From Liolophura sinensis (taxonomy: Eukaryota; Mollusca; Polyplacophora; Chitonida; Chitonidae): a stretch of DNA of 64,000 nt. Location: positions 3,784,001 to 3,848,000 of the forward strand of contig NC_088300.1 of assembly GCF_032854445.1 (NCBI RefSeq), given 5' to 3'. Positions 1 through 11,814 of this stretch are shown piece after piece. A program made the translations under genes and the position numbers. Numbering within the stretch: the first letter of the stretch is position 1; the number at the start of each line of letters is the position of its first letter. The notes under the pieces were generated by a model that was not told the origin of the DNA, ran no database searches, and worked only from the letters and a program-made list of their open reading frames with translations.

Positions 1-241
1 AATGGGAGAATATAACCAGACTTACATGTACATGGATTCGATTCATGCGATGAGACACAGAACACTGCTAGTTCTGCCCTGCCTCAGCGTGTGTTATTAT
101 TGTTCTATTTATAGCTCGCCAAGTCAAACTGCTTGGTAGACTTCAAATTTTGATCGGCTGGCTAAAAATACACAATTTTGTCTCTTTGTGCTTGTCGATA
201 ATCCAACCTCAAAGTTTTAAAATTTGATTTAAACTTTTTAG

Positions 242-3200
242 GCCTCTGTCTATGTCAGAAAACCTGACAAAACTTGCACAGAAAATAGATTTCTACAAAG
301 ATGAGAGTGAAGACAAAGGGAAGCCAACTTCTGAAGGGGAAAAAGAAGTTGCAGAAGAGAAAACTCTTGCAAAGTTTCAACCATCTCTGTGGCCATGGGA
401 TTCTGTGAGAAACAAACTGAAGTGAGTGTGATTTCGACATCACTGCACAGTACCAGGATGATTTAGGGAAATAAAAGTAACATGTAAATGGAGTGCATTT
501 TCCTTAAGTAGAATAAATGTTATGAAGAGAAAGGTTGAGAAATTCAGGGCCTTATGTTTATTGAGTTCAGCTGTTTTCATTTCCACAATAATCATAATGT
601 TGTTATAGGGATAACTGTTGCCTAAACCATTAATGAAAATATTCAGAGCTGAAATAAATGTGTTATTGTGAAAGTTCTTGTTTCCTTAGGGCAGCACATT
701 CGGAAATGAGTGTTTTGTGGGATGTGTTAAATCTAGCCAATGCTAAAGAGAAGAGATACATGGTATTGGACCCTGTCTCTCAGGATGCCACAGACACCAA
801 AGCTTCTGTACAGCTCTTAGCCAAAAAGAAGGTATGATGTATTTATTTCAATGGTAAATGCTATGTATAGTGTTATGGTTACACTTGTTTGTGTACAGGT
901 TGATAACTCTGACATGAGTGTATCTATGATGTATCCTGTCTATAGATGGAAGGCGTATGGGAAAGCAGTTTAGAGTTTGAGTTTGCCAGAGCTATGTCCC
1001 TTTTTAACACTTTCACCATATTAACTGGTCTTTGAACATATGACCCACATATGTTGTAATGTTGTAATGTTTACGTGATAAAATGAACTGTACTACTGTT
1101 TAATTGATAAATGAGTTTCAGTTTGCAGAAAGTGAGTATTGACAAAGCCTGCCAGGTTTCTTTCACTCATCGTGCGATGAATTAAAATATTCTTGATTGC
1201 ACCTTGTAATCTTGTTCGAATAGATTAATACATGAATGATCATGGCTTTAATCCACACTGGCACTAGTGATACCCTGGCGAGTCAAGTAAAGAAGGCAAA
1301 GAAATAAATCTGTTTCAGGGTTTGACTTTGGCAGCTAGCGTACTCAGTAGTGGATCTGACAGATTGAAGAAATCCCAGGCAGAGATAAGTCAAAATCGTC
1401 AACAAACTGAATTTCACATGGAGCTTTTGAAGCTGAGACAGAGCTGGAGGTTGAAAAAGGTTGGCTCGGCCATCTTAGGAGACCTCAGTTATAAGTCAGG
1501 TGGGTGATTTCCTTGGGATTTTGTACATTTTATAGTAACAAACTGTTTATGGTGTCAGGATTGAAATTGTTTGAAACATGTAAGCACTAATAACCTGAAT
1601 GAGCTGAAGACCACCAAATCAATTGAAGTGGTTACTGGTTAAAAATAGCTAATCCCTTTAAGTCAGTGTGAAAAATGACATCTTCATCACGTGTTTCACA
1701 GTGTGCACAGGGATCCAGATATTACCAAGGAGGAACATTAATCCATTGAGGGGCCTCCGTGGCTCAGTCGGTTAGCGCGCTAGCGCAGCGTAATGACCCA
1801 GGAGCCTCTCCCCAATGCGGCCGCTGTGAGTTCAAGTCCAGCTTATGCTGACTTCCTCTCCGGCTGTAAGTGGGAAGGTCTGTCAGCAACCTGCGGATGG
1901 TCGTGGGTTTCTCCCGTGCTGTGCCCGGTTTCCACCCACCATAATGCTGGTCGCCGTCGTATAAGTGAAATATTCTTGAGTTCGGCGTAAAACACCAATC
2001 AAATAAATAAATAAATAATCCATTGAAGTTAATGTGAAACACCACATGTTGATAAACTGTTTCTCTGTTTGCAGCGGGATCCCGATATTACCAAGGAGGA
2101 ACATTTGAGGTGAAGAAGAGTAATAAAGATCCCCTTGATCACAGTGACAGTACTAAATGTTCTTTGGAGATCATACTACCCAGTGAGCTAGAGGGAGTGG
2201 CCTATATCCATGTGGAGGTGAAATCTGTACCAGGTGAGAACAGGTCGCGCTCTGATCAGCAGCCAGGTCATGTCATGTCAGAGATTTGACAAGGTACAGT
2301 GGTGCACGCTAAACTTTCGGTGGTGTCCTACACCCTTACACCTGATGTCCATCAGTTAAATAGCACATTTTGAATACAGAATAAATATCACTGAGTAACT
2401 AAACAGTCCTGTAAAAAGTCCTGTAAAACTGCAGGACAGTAAGTCAAGTGATGCTCACACAGACCATGTCAGTGGTAATATTCAAATTTTAAGTTTTGCT
2501 GACCTAAAGTTTAGATGACTGAGGTGTTTAATAGTTAACTATACATATCTTATGTAATTTATTTGATTGCTGTTTTACACTGTACTCAAGAATATGTCAC
2601 TTACATGAAGGCGGCTATATCTTATATAACTTACATTGTTGAACAGCATGTGCAGATGTTCAGATCATCTGGTACACATTTGTTATGTTTACACCACCAT
2701 TTGCATTGACTAGTGTCTGTGCTTGTTTAACCAGTGGTTAATATGATAAGTAAGGGTCAGCTGGGCAAACACATTGTTACTTACAGAATCAGCTGATGTG
2801 ACAAGCGCCATCCTACAGGTACCCAGTGGTATTGGAGGAACAATGCCCAACGACTACCCCTGGCAGCCTAGACTAGAGGCCGCCCAGAGTGTTCTCTTCT
2901 GTAAAGAGCTCTTCTCACAGGTCAGAATCTGGTCAGGATGCTTCTCAGTTGGGTCAGAAAGCTTTGATTTATACATTTGTATTTGATTGGTGTTTTATGC
3001 CGTATTCAAGAAGATTTCACTTACACACCAGCAGTAAGCAATATGGTGGGAAGATCAGATTATTCCCACTTACAACCGGAGCAGAAAGCTTTGATAACAT
3101 CCGTATAAAATTATCTCAAAATAATTGGAGTCATTGTCTTGTAAGAGAACTTCATTACTCTTCACTTGATGTCTTATTGTTTAGTCTGTACAATGTTGTA

Positions 3201-6200
3201 CCTATAAAGGGGATTTAAATTACATGTTTGTTAATATAATAAAGTATAGGAAGCACATGTACGTGAGCATTTAACAGCTAACTTTTTAATGTTTTCTTAC
3301 AGACAGCTTTTGTGCTCCATGAATATGTCTTTGGCTATTCTGCAGACAGTTCCAGTCTTTATTAATGTGTTAGTATCAGCCAGACAGATTTTGGCTTCTT
3401 CTTTGTTATTAGAATCAAGTGCTAAGTTTATATAACGACTTGTTTTGCCTTCAACTTGAGTAAGCGCATCTGAGGATCATGTTTATATTGTCATGTTTTT
3501 TCTTTGACAGCTGGCTCGAGAGGCTGTTCAGGCCAAATCCGCGATTCCTCACATGGTTATAGGAAACCAGATTATTACAAATGTAAGTTCATGAAAGTCT
3601 TTTTAGCGTACAAATGATACCAGTGTGAAATGATACATTGTGTAGTACAATGAGATGATGAGTGGTAACCTTACAGAAATCCCACAGTAGCTTGTACTTT
3701 AATACATAGATGTAGAGCTCTGGAAGTGTTCTCTGTAAATGTTTGGCTATACATTTCCCTGGAGTTTGGTTGAAAGTATTCATTTTCATTTTGTGGACAA
3801 TTGACAGTTTTGTGCAAAATTGTGAAACATATTGAATACTAATATGGAACTTTTGCCCATGTCCTCTTTCTGTTGATGTTAAAAAGGTGTGTAGAGGTTT
3901 GTTTGGAAGTGAAATGTAATTTTCAGCACCAAAAGTGTTAGTTTATGACATTTATTTGAATTATAAATGCACTTTTCGGGGGAGCAATGTTAGATCATTT
4001 ACTTCCCCAAGGCTCTGCCTGGTTTTCTCCCACCATAATGCTGGCTGCCCTCGTATAACTGAAACATTCTTGAGTATGGAATAAAACACCAATGAAATAA
4101 AGAAATAGATCATTTACTGTATAATTGTAACTTGGTACTGTGCTTTGTATTGCATGTAGCTTGAGGTAGTACAAAGTGCATGGAGATTAAAGTTAGTTGT
4201 ATCATATTTCAGATATTCCCAGGTATCCAGCTCTCTCTGGTGTTATGTCACTATACTGATAAAGATAAAAAGGTAAGAGTATAATTTATGGTATAGCACA
4301 GTTTCATTTCTCATCCTGGTACTCATTCAGTTAGAACACCTCACCCTTCCTTCCCCAAAAGCGTACATACCATAACTACACATGTAAAATGGTTCACAGT
4401 TACCTGTTGGTAGTGAAACAGGACCCAGTATGACCTTAGTGCAGTTACACTTGAATCTATGGGCCTTTAGCAATTAATTGACTATTCCCTACCATGACAA
4501 TTTATTGTATAAAGCAGAGATATACTCTTATGTGAAAGAGGGTGAGGGGTTGTTTTCATTGTTAGCATGCCTTGCTGTTACAGCTGGGCCTCTGTTTCAA
4601 CTTTGCCTCTAGGTGCATCTACATGGGCAGATGCTGTTGTGGTGTATTTATTACATCTGAGGCATTTGAATGACTGCCATTAAAGCTGCAACAAGCATTT
4701 GTATAAGTAACCTGTCTGTCACTCTCTTGATCAATCAGTTGACTTGCGTCAACCAATCTACAGGTGCCAGTTTTATATTGATTATCACATGTATAAAACA
4801 ATGGTACCTTAACAGGGATATACAAGATATTGTACGACAAATGTACAATAATAAAATGTTGTATGTCGCTTTGTGAATCTGGGCCTTTGGCACGGGGCAT
4901 TTACATAATAATGAGAGTACAAAGTTACATCATCTTCCTTTGGGACTTCACAGCATTTGCACTTCTTTGTGTTTACTTCCGTGAAGAGTATGGGAAGAAA
5001 TCCTATTTTAACTTTGGGATATGCCTTATGTCTGCATCACAAAATTTTGAGCACAATGTGTTCATAATTACACATAATACTATGCTCACATTTTTTTGTC
5101 TTATTTTTTGTGAAGTCTGCGCCAGCATCTCAGAAGTTGGAACATAACCATGTTCTAGAACATTCACTTCATCAGCTGTTGAGAGAGTACCACCGCAAGT
5201 CCTCGTATTTCCCAATGCCACACCCAGCCACTGCCATCCTGGGAATGAGCAAAAGGCGTCGCTTAGCAGGGCCTGAGGCTGCCGGTAAACAGGACCTGGT
5301 GGAAATGATGGAGAGGTGGGTGAGAAAGAAGATAAGCTCCAGTCAGATTGATTTCTGTCTGAATTTTATGGTTACATTTTTTTTTTGTAACCACACATTG
5401 CTGTGTGATCACTCACTTTTCTCAGTGGCTGTAAAGTGGCTTCGGCTCTAAAGGTTATCTCGGTTGTATACAGTCTTGCTGACTTACAAAGTAAGGGCTT
5501 TACTTTAGTTGCCACTAGATGATGCAGTAAGCTGCTAGATTTTCAGGACCTTTTCAGTCACTGTAAACAGAGAATTGCATTTTTGTCAGCATATCAACCT
5601 ATACATGAGCTTGGATAACATTAAATGACGTAACTTCAGTGTATTTATTTGATTTCAGCGAAGGGTTGTTGGAGCAGATAATCAAACAGACCAAACACAC
5701 ATGTCTCAGACAAAGGTAAGATTTGTATTAGATCATCTTTTTTGTTGAAAAATTGAAGTATATATATATACATTTATAACTATATACTATATATATAACT
5801 GTCACTGCTGAACTGAAAGAATGTGAAGGATGACCTCAGTCACATAAATGAAATAATCCTGACATAAAGAGCAAACATCATGACAAGGGCAATTTAATAA
5901 TTTTAATAGTACCAAAAGAATGTTAACTCCATGATGGTATCATAAAGACACTGATTATGAAGTACTGAAAAATGACCCACAACATATGAAGGGATTCCAT
6001 TTGCACTGCTTTGTTCACAGAGTTAGCAGGACAATAGATGAGCTGGCCAAGACAGTGTCAGATCCTCAGATCACTGCACACTGGAGCTGTCTGAATAGCA
6101 GCACTGAGGCCTCCGTCAAAGTACATATCATATCGGTTGGCTATGAAAATGTCCGGTAAGTCCAGATGTAATAATGCTCTGTCCAAGAGACCTGGCAAGT

Positions 6201-9200
6201 GCAAGACTAAGTCAAGTGATGGACTTTTGATGTGTCATCTCAGCAACATAAACTGTGCGCTATGCTCCATATTGATGCCTGGCTACTTATTATTCTGACA
6301 CACAAACAACACAACAACCTTGTTGCTGTAAGCTTTTATTCAGGCTTCAGTCCTCTTTTCACTGCTCTAACATCACAGGTAGATGTCATGATGTACCTAT
6401 TACCTACATTTTCCTAATTTATTACACAGTTTACCACCGTAGTTTGGTGAACAGAATTCTGTTGAAAAGGAATACATTACACTGTCCTTTGATCGCTGAA
6501 AATTAATCCCAGCTGTTTGACATCTGCATTCTCTGTTTTAGAACACATCTGCTGGTACAGATTGGTGTTGACATCTGCATTCTCTGTTTTAGAACACATC
6601 TGCTGGTACAGATTGGTGTTGACATCTGCATTCTTTGTTTTAGAACACATCTGCTGGTACAGATTGGTGTTGACATCTGCATTCTCTGTTTTAGATCACA
6701 TCTGCTGGTACATATTGGTGTTGACATCTGCATTCTCTGTTTTAGAACACATCTGCTGGTACATATTGGTGTTGACATCTGCATTCTCTGTTTTAGAACA
6801 CATCTGCTGGTACAGATTGGTGTTGACATCTGCATTCTCTGTTTTAGAACACATCTGCTGGTACAGATTGGTGTTGACACCATGGAGGTAGCCACTCGAG
6901 AAGGAAAGACATCGCATCTGTCGTTTGAACAACAAGAACTGAAAGATTTACTACTGTGGCAAGTAAGTAAGAGAAACCTGAGCAGTGAAGATTTGTCTCT
7001 GAGTTTATTAGATGCATGGTTCGTTAGGTTTTAAATAGACTAATGCATTTGGTAAACAGTGTCACTTATTCCGACAAGAACGCAGGCAGCATTTAAGCTA
7101 CATCTTGCAAGATAAACATCTGAGATTATTGTAGAACCTAAATGATCACTCATGTTACATTAATACAGAAACCCTGGGAAAAAGATAATTTTTGGGGTGA
7201 GATAAATACCTCAACATTAGAACTCTGAACATCGTAGATGGTGTACCCTTTGAGTGTCTTTGCTCTGTGTGCCAAATAAGCCATAGATGTGGATATTAAA
7301 TGGCAAGACCAACAATTTTTGACTTGGTTAAATCCTCTTTCATAAACATCAAACCCTCTCATACTTAAATGAGTTTTAACATAACCTTTTATTGAACTAA
7401 TTTATGAAATGGAAGTGATGCACATGGTGCATGTAGGCTGTGCAACAACAACATAATACTATGTACACTGTATGGCGATGAGGCAAATGTGTGCCGTAGC
7501 TATTTGTGTAATCCTCATATCAGAGGCTTTTTCACAACACTTATGTACATCATGTTGTGTATATATGTAGTTGATTACTGTTTATAATCGTGGATATTAA
7601 GGTCACATTTTGCTCACGATTAATGCCATATACAAACGTAGCATAGGCCTTTAGCCTAACCTAGGCCCACATACATGCATGCCTTCAGTGTACAGATGTT
7701 TTACGTAATTCAGTTTTAAATGTGAGAAGTCACCTGTACTTATTTAAAGTAATTTCTGCGGATGGTCATGGGTTTCTCCAGAGATCTGCCTGGTTTCCTC
7801 CCACCATAATGCTGGCCACCATTGTATAAGTGAAATATTTTTGAGTATGGTGTGAAACACTAATCAAATAAATAAAGATAAACAATTTTAATAAACATTA
7901 TTTCAACGGAATATGGCAAATAGTATGGTGTCTGACCGCCACACGTACCTAACTTCAGTTAAATTCCACCCAACCCATGTAACGTGTATTCAACGATGGT
8001 CAAGTCATTTGAAGTAGGCCTAATAATAGGCCTAATGTCATCATAATATAATTTTTTTTAAGAGAAGGGATTTACTTCTCGATCTAGATAGTTTGTCAGA
8101 GAAGTTGCACCCAGATGACCTTCTGTTCCTATGTCTTGGTTTTAGGTGAAGGAAATGGCATTTTTGCAGAAGAGTCTGTTCGATTTTAAATGCTTGTATG
8201 ACCGGCTTGTTTTTCCAAACTGTTCACATTTTTAATCTGTAGGTGTCACAGCACAACATCTCAATAGCCCAGACCCTGGCTAAACTGCTGGGTTGGCAGG
8301 TGTTGTCTTACAGCAACCCCTGCTTAGGTGTCGGAGACATGGAGAAGATAGGGTCAGCCTCATCGATTATGATGGCATCACCTCAGGGTAACAGGTGAGA
8401 TTACTGATCACATAATTACTGCCTTCAGTTTTGCTTTAACAGGCTTAAAAGATTTGTTATGACATCAGCGAAATATGGTCGTTAATGTCTTAGTCCCTTA
8501 ATTGTTCGGGCACTGTGATTCAGACGCTGAGAAACTGTCAGGATTTCTGCTAATAAATATTCTAAAATAGTTTATCATGGTGTTATTCAGCTTTGAATTT
8601 ATTTCTAAATCTCATTTTTGATTTTACACCAATATTGTCTGCATGAGTGAACTGAAGCAATGATGCTGTTAGTAATAAATGTTAACCAGATTTTGTGTTA
8701 AGAAATAACTGATTAAAGGAAAGGTACATGTAGGTAAATTGACCTTTTAGAACAGTTATTTATTGTATGACAGTTGTTTTGTGCAGTAAGGCAATGTTCC
8801 GAAAGATTTGACATCTCCATGTCAAACAATACTGAGGGGCCTCCGTGGCTCAGTCGGTTAGTGCGCTAGCGCAGCATAATGACCCAGGAGCCTCTCACCA
8901 ATGCGGTCGCTGTGAGTTCAAGTCCAGCTCATGCTGACTTCCTCTCCGGCCGTAAGTGGGAAGGTCTGTCAGCAACCTGCAGATGATCATGGGTTTCCCC
9001 CGGGCTGTGCCCGGTTTCCACCCACCATAATGCTGGCCGCCGTCGTATAAGTGAAATATTCTTGAGTACGGCGTAAAACACCAATCAAATAAATAAATAA
9101 ATAAATCAAACAATACTGTGGCATTTGAGAAAAGGCATGAAAGTGTATTGTGGAGAGTAAGGCTAATGGAACAGGTGTAGCTGCTGGTTTGAGTTTTTAC

Positions 9201-9486
9201 CGCTTGTGTAAGTGTTGGGTGTTTCCATTTCAGGACAATAGCCATCAAGTGTGGACCAACAACCGGTTTACAGGTTTCCATACAGTTTCTTCCAGGACAG
9301 TCAGAATTGTTAATAGGGGGAAATAACTCTGTGGTGAAAAATCCCAAATGGGCCAATCTGGGTGTACGGTTTCAGAAAGTCCTTATGGACAAAGTGGATG
9401 GAAAGAACTTTGCCAACAGGTTGGAAGTGCTAATGTGCTGTTTAGTGTCATCTGCAAAAGATCAGATCCCAGGCCTTGGAAGCTGA
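242..9486 (+). CDS. MED17: Mediator complex subunit 17 (13 of about 14 coding exons; 5' end outside window)
   Basis: MED17 is a head-module subunit of Mediator, the nuclear coactivator that links transcription factors to RNA polymerase II. Exons, all with AG/GT borders: 242-421, 690-831, 1319-1499, 2075-2233, 2787-2920, 3511-3582, 4213-4272, 5116-5315, 5659-5715, 6021-6155, 6848-6962, 8243-8394, 9234-9486 (stop TGA 9484-9486). Phases join without a stop and give 612 visible residues. Adding a first exon of about 30-35 residues would match the roughly 650-residue animal protein. Recognition rests on conserved runs along the whole length: PLSMSENLTKLAQKIDF at the start, FQPSLWPWDSVRN (visible residues 45-57), LDPVSQDA, ILGDLSY, LEAAQSVLFCKELF, MPHPATA, EGLLEQIIKQTKH, DPQITAHWS, QQELKDLLL and AKLLGWQVLS. 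The window opens in the intron after coding exon 1. Odd points: the acceptor of exon 6848-6962 is amplified seven times and that of exon 2075-2233 is duplicated. Identity is seen directly; exon choice at the amplified acceptor is inferred. Confidence 0.97.
1651..1739 (+). repeat. Duplicated intron-exon border of MED17 exon 2075-2233 (decoy copy)
   Basis: This 89-bp stretch matches 2017-2105. The right part, from the GGATCC through ATTACCAAGGAGGAACATT, is nearly identical to the start of the true exon. The left, intronic part is more diverged. It holds its own AG at 1709-1710, but the AG is shifted relative to the true one, and reading on from it meets a stop inside the SINE that follows. The copies were originally adjacent; a SINE later landed at the first bases of the second copy. 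Confidence 0.85.
1750..2015 (+). mobile_element. tRNA-derived SINE with (AAAT)n tail, full length
   Basis: The element starts GGGGCCTCCGTGGCTCAGTC and has RNA polymerase III promoter-like blocks: A box TGGCTCAGTCGGTTAGCGC and B box GAGTTCAAGTCC. A conserved body follows (ACCTGCGGATGGTCGTGGG; CACCATAATGCTGG; TATAAGTGAAATATTCTTGA), and it ends in CACCAATCAAATAAATAAAT. An 11-bp target site duplication TAATCCATTGA flanks it (1739-1749 and 2016-2026). It lies in sense orientation in a MED17 intron, 59 bp upstream of the exon at 2075. Assignment to the MetaSINE superfamily is possible but not tested. Confidence 0.93.
2559..2624 (-). mobile_element. SINE 3' tail fragment, antisense
   Basis: The stretch ATTTATTTGATTGCTGTTTT followed by ACTGTACTCAAGAATATGTC is the reverse complement of the 3' end of the (AAAT)n SINE. 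Only the tail is recognisable. It lies in the MED17 intron 2234-2786. Confidence 0.65.
2974..3052 (-). mobile_element. SINE 3' tail fragment, antisense
   Basis: ATTTGATTGGTGTTTTATGC followed by CGTATTCAAGAAGATTTCAC is the reverse complement of the SINE 3' domain, diverged. It starts about 50 bp after the donor of exon 2787-2920 and explains why open frames run on past that exon. Confidence 0.7.
4004..4105 (+). mobile_element. 5'-truncated SINE with 13-bp target site duplication
   Basis: Only the last 102 bp of the SINE are present, from GGCTCTGCCTGG to AATGAAATAAAGAAA. TAGATCATTTACT flanks it at 3991-4003 and 4106-4118. A clean duplication around a 5'-truncated copy is the signature of target-primed reverse transcription that stopped early. 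It lies in sense orientation in the MED17 intron 3583-4212. Confidence 0.88.
6514..6890 (+). repeat. 51-bp minisatellite, 7 copies, made of a MED17 3' splice site plus exon start
   Basis: Seven units of exactly 51 bp. Each holds TTGACATCTGCATTCTCTG, then TTTTAG, then the opening codons of the MED17 exon. The AG dinucleotides end at 6541, 6592, 6643, 6694, 6745, 6796 and 6847; the last gives the family-like exon start at 6848. Few units differ: the third has TTCTTTG, and the fourth and fifth have GGTACATATT. Read in the MED17 frame the unit encodes THLLVQIGVDICILCFR and has no stop. An exon starting at any upstream acceptor therefore stays open and adds multiples of 17 residues. The unit border matches a shared TTGACA that lies in the intron (TTTGACATCT) and in the exon (GTTGACACCA), suggesting duplication by microhomology. 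Confidence 0.95.
7751..7880 (+). mobile_element. SINE 3' half, 5'-truncated
   Basis: The stretch from TGCGGATGGTCATGGGTTTC through CACCATAATGCTGGCC to CACTAATCAAATAAATAAAG is the SINE body and tail without the tRNA-like head. No clear target duplication was found. It lies in the 1.3-kb MED17 intron 6963-8242. Confidence 0.85.
8835..9105 (+). mobile_element. tRNA-derived SINE with (AAAT)n tail, full length
   Basis: A full copy of the family described at 1750-2015, with intact A-box and B-box-like blocks and a tail of four AAAT units. A 13-bp duplication TCAAACAATACTG flanks it (8822-8834 and 9106-9118). The perfect duplication suggests a young insertion. It lies in sense orientation in the last MED17 intron, 129 bp before the final exon. 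Confidence 0.94.
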
Positions 9487-9675
9487 CAATGTTAATTGTT
9501 TGAGGTGTGAGGGTTGTGGGATCAGTTTGTGCAAGTGTAAGGATATAAAGAAAGTGTCAGGTACATTTTAATGTTGACACAGGGTTTATGCATGTTTTGC
9601 AGTTTTCAGTGTTCACACAGATATCGCTTGCTGATAACTAACAGACTGGAAAAATCCTGATGTGACCCTACATAT

Positions 9676-9681
9676 AATAAA
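9676..9681 (+). terminator. Candidate polyadenylation signal of MED17
   Basis: AATAAA lies 190 bp after the MED17 stop and is the first such hexamer downstream of it, so a short 3' UTR is likely. No cleavage site can be fixed from sequence alone. Confidence 0.55.
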
Positions 9682-9699
9682 CCTGTTTTGCTATATCAG

Positions 9700-11800
9700 A
9701 TGTGCAAGTAAATATAAGGGCAGATGCTGAAGCCACCATCTGTCAGAGTGAAAGTGTTTTTCATAGCATTTATGAAACTCATGTGACCAACTCACATCCA
9801 TTAACAGGGCAAAAAATGTTCACAAAGCACATCAAATTAGAACAAAGAATACATTGTAGTTGCCGTGTTGAAGTACATCAGTGCTTGAGACCTCAGTACT
9901 TTTTGTTTGAACAAAACCTGCTAAATGTCATTAATGCTGAATTTGAAATTGTTGTAGTCAAAATGATTGTGTTCAAGTTTTGTTATTATGTTGTTAGGTA
10001 AGTACTTTATATTGAAGAATTATCCGTCAGCCTTGGCTTAAACCAAAAATTAGCTTCTGAATTCTCTTGCTCAAGGAAATGTCTCAAATATATCATTGGG
10101 ATGCACATTTTAGTCTGTTCATCAAAATACATTGTTACTTCTTTCATTATTTTTGACTGATTCTTGCTCTGCTTTATTGAGGACAGCTGTTTGGCTAAAA
10201 CATTGCCCTGGCAGCAGTTTGATTGGCTCCTGAACATTGCCTGATTTGCTCCAACCATATAAAATCCGATCTGCAGTTTTAATAAAACATTCTGGAAAAT
10301 GGCATTAAATCCATGAAATAAAAAAATGGAAAGAAGACAGCTGAGTTTAGACTACAGAATCATTTTGATACTTATTTCAGTGCTCTGTAGGTGTTGGAAG
10401 TAGTTAACCATATTTAACAATGAACTTAAACCGGTATTCAAACTTCTTGAATACTGACATTATGATGCAGCAGTTGTGTTTATAAAATGTCTTTTAATTT
10501 ATCTCACAAGACTTGTCACATCATGTAGGAATACTCACTTGCTCTGCTTCATTAGTTGACAGTAAGAAATGCTGAAAATCAATTCATCTAACTGAGCTCA
10601 CTGTCGTGAATTTCTGTTTCATTCAGTGGCTTCAGATGTGTACAAATGTATTATACCATACAATCCATTATTTAACAAAGTCACTCTTTGTGTTAATAAA
10701 CTATCATCACCTCATTTGTATGAAAAATTAAAGAAACAGAAAGCAAATTTGTTCGGCCCATGTTTTCTTTAGTGTATGAATTGGGTGTCATATTTTGTAT
10801 ATGCATATATGTCTGGTTACGGTTCATTCTCCACTATTTGTGCAAATAGAGTTTATTATGTGTCACAAAGCTTTAGGGACTCAAGAAGCCCGTTAATTTT
10901 GAAACAGATGTTGTCTAAATACACCATACCTCAGTTTGCCGTAAATTACAAGTTATACGTTAACAGTAATACCATTTTAGTTGCCCTCAGTCTGTTTATC
11001 ATAACAAAAGACCTGGGCCATTTAGCGTGGTTATTGTCTCTCACTGATGGGTAGTGCAGCTGTCCTGAATTTGTATGACAGATACGTTACCAAAAAAACG
11101 GCTAGCCTAGTAAATTGATTATGTCTAAAATTTTATTGTACATACAGAATTCTAGCCTGTACCTTAATTAGATTACCTAATTAAGCAGAGTACAGTTTCA
11201 TGTTTCCCATTGATAAGCTAACTGTAATTACCAACTAAACAACTATAAGAAGTTACTCAGATACCTGTAATGATAATAGTACTTTGGATTTTAGACAGAT
11301 ACCATACCGAAATGGACTCACACCTCAAAAAAAGGAAGCGATACCAGCCATTTGCCGATTGCTTGGAATAATTGTAGGCTCGACACTTGTGTAGACAGTG
11401 TCTACATCTCATGTCACAGAGACATCGCGAGGATCTATTCACCGAAATGGAGTTTGGTTGAGCAGATATGTGACGCACAGATACCACACTATACATTCTT
11501 GCGAAACTCAGATATTCAAATTTCTCCGCCTGTGGAATCTCCTGTCCTAATATCATTAGTGTGAATTCATCTGCCAATCTCATTTCCGACGTCAAACTAC
11601 ATGAACATTGTTTGTAAAGCTGAAAACGAAGAGAGTTTTGATATCAGTCCATGTAATCTTGTAACAAAAGTGCATGCATTGTTGGAATATGACATAAGAA
11701 CTCAAGATTTTTCATGAAGATAACAAAATGTCGATAAATTTTAATCGGAAAATGATAAAATGAAGTAATATATAAGTTACTTGTCTCTTTACACGTGTTG
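9700..11800. other. Intergenic, no supported gene
   Basis: AT-rich single-copy-looking sequence downstream of MED17. The open frames at 9702-10001 (+) and 10776-11054 (+) show no motif I recognise. 11257-11595 (-) contains a stretch that loosely recalls a LINE reverse transcriptase, but the similarity does not continue (see rejected items). Confidence 0.6.
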
Positions 11801-11814
11801 TTCTGTGCAAATAC

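Noticed and set aside
1-241. First coding exon of MED17 within the window
   Set aside because: No frame here resembles the expected N-terminus, and the first 241 bases end in a normal acceptor, so they are intron.
1750-1850. tRNA gene at the SINE head
   Set aside because: A and B boxes are present but the cloverleaf is not intact, and the same sequence heads several dispersed copies; it is a tRNA-derived SINE.
2774-3218. Open frames running past exon 2787-2920
   Set aside because: They read through the donor at 2921 into an intron with an antisense SINE tail; the MED17 family match stops at the donor.
11257-11595. Minus-strand frame with LMILGQEIPQAEKFEYL, recalling a LINE reverse transcriptase
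   Set aside because: Only this short run looks similar. No catalytic FADD-type motif or downstream conserved blocks could be read in any frame, so it may be chance.
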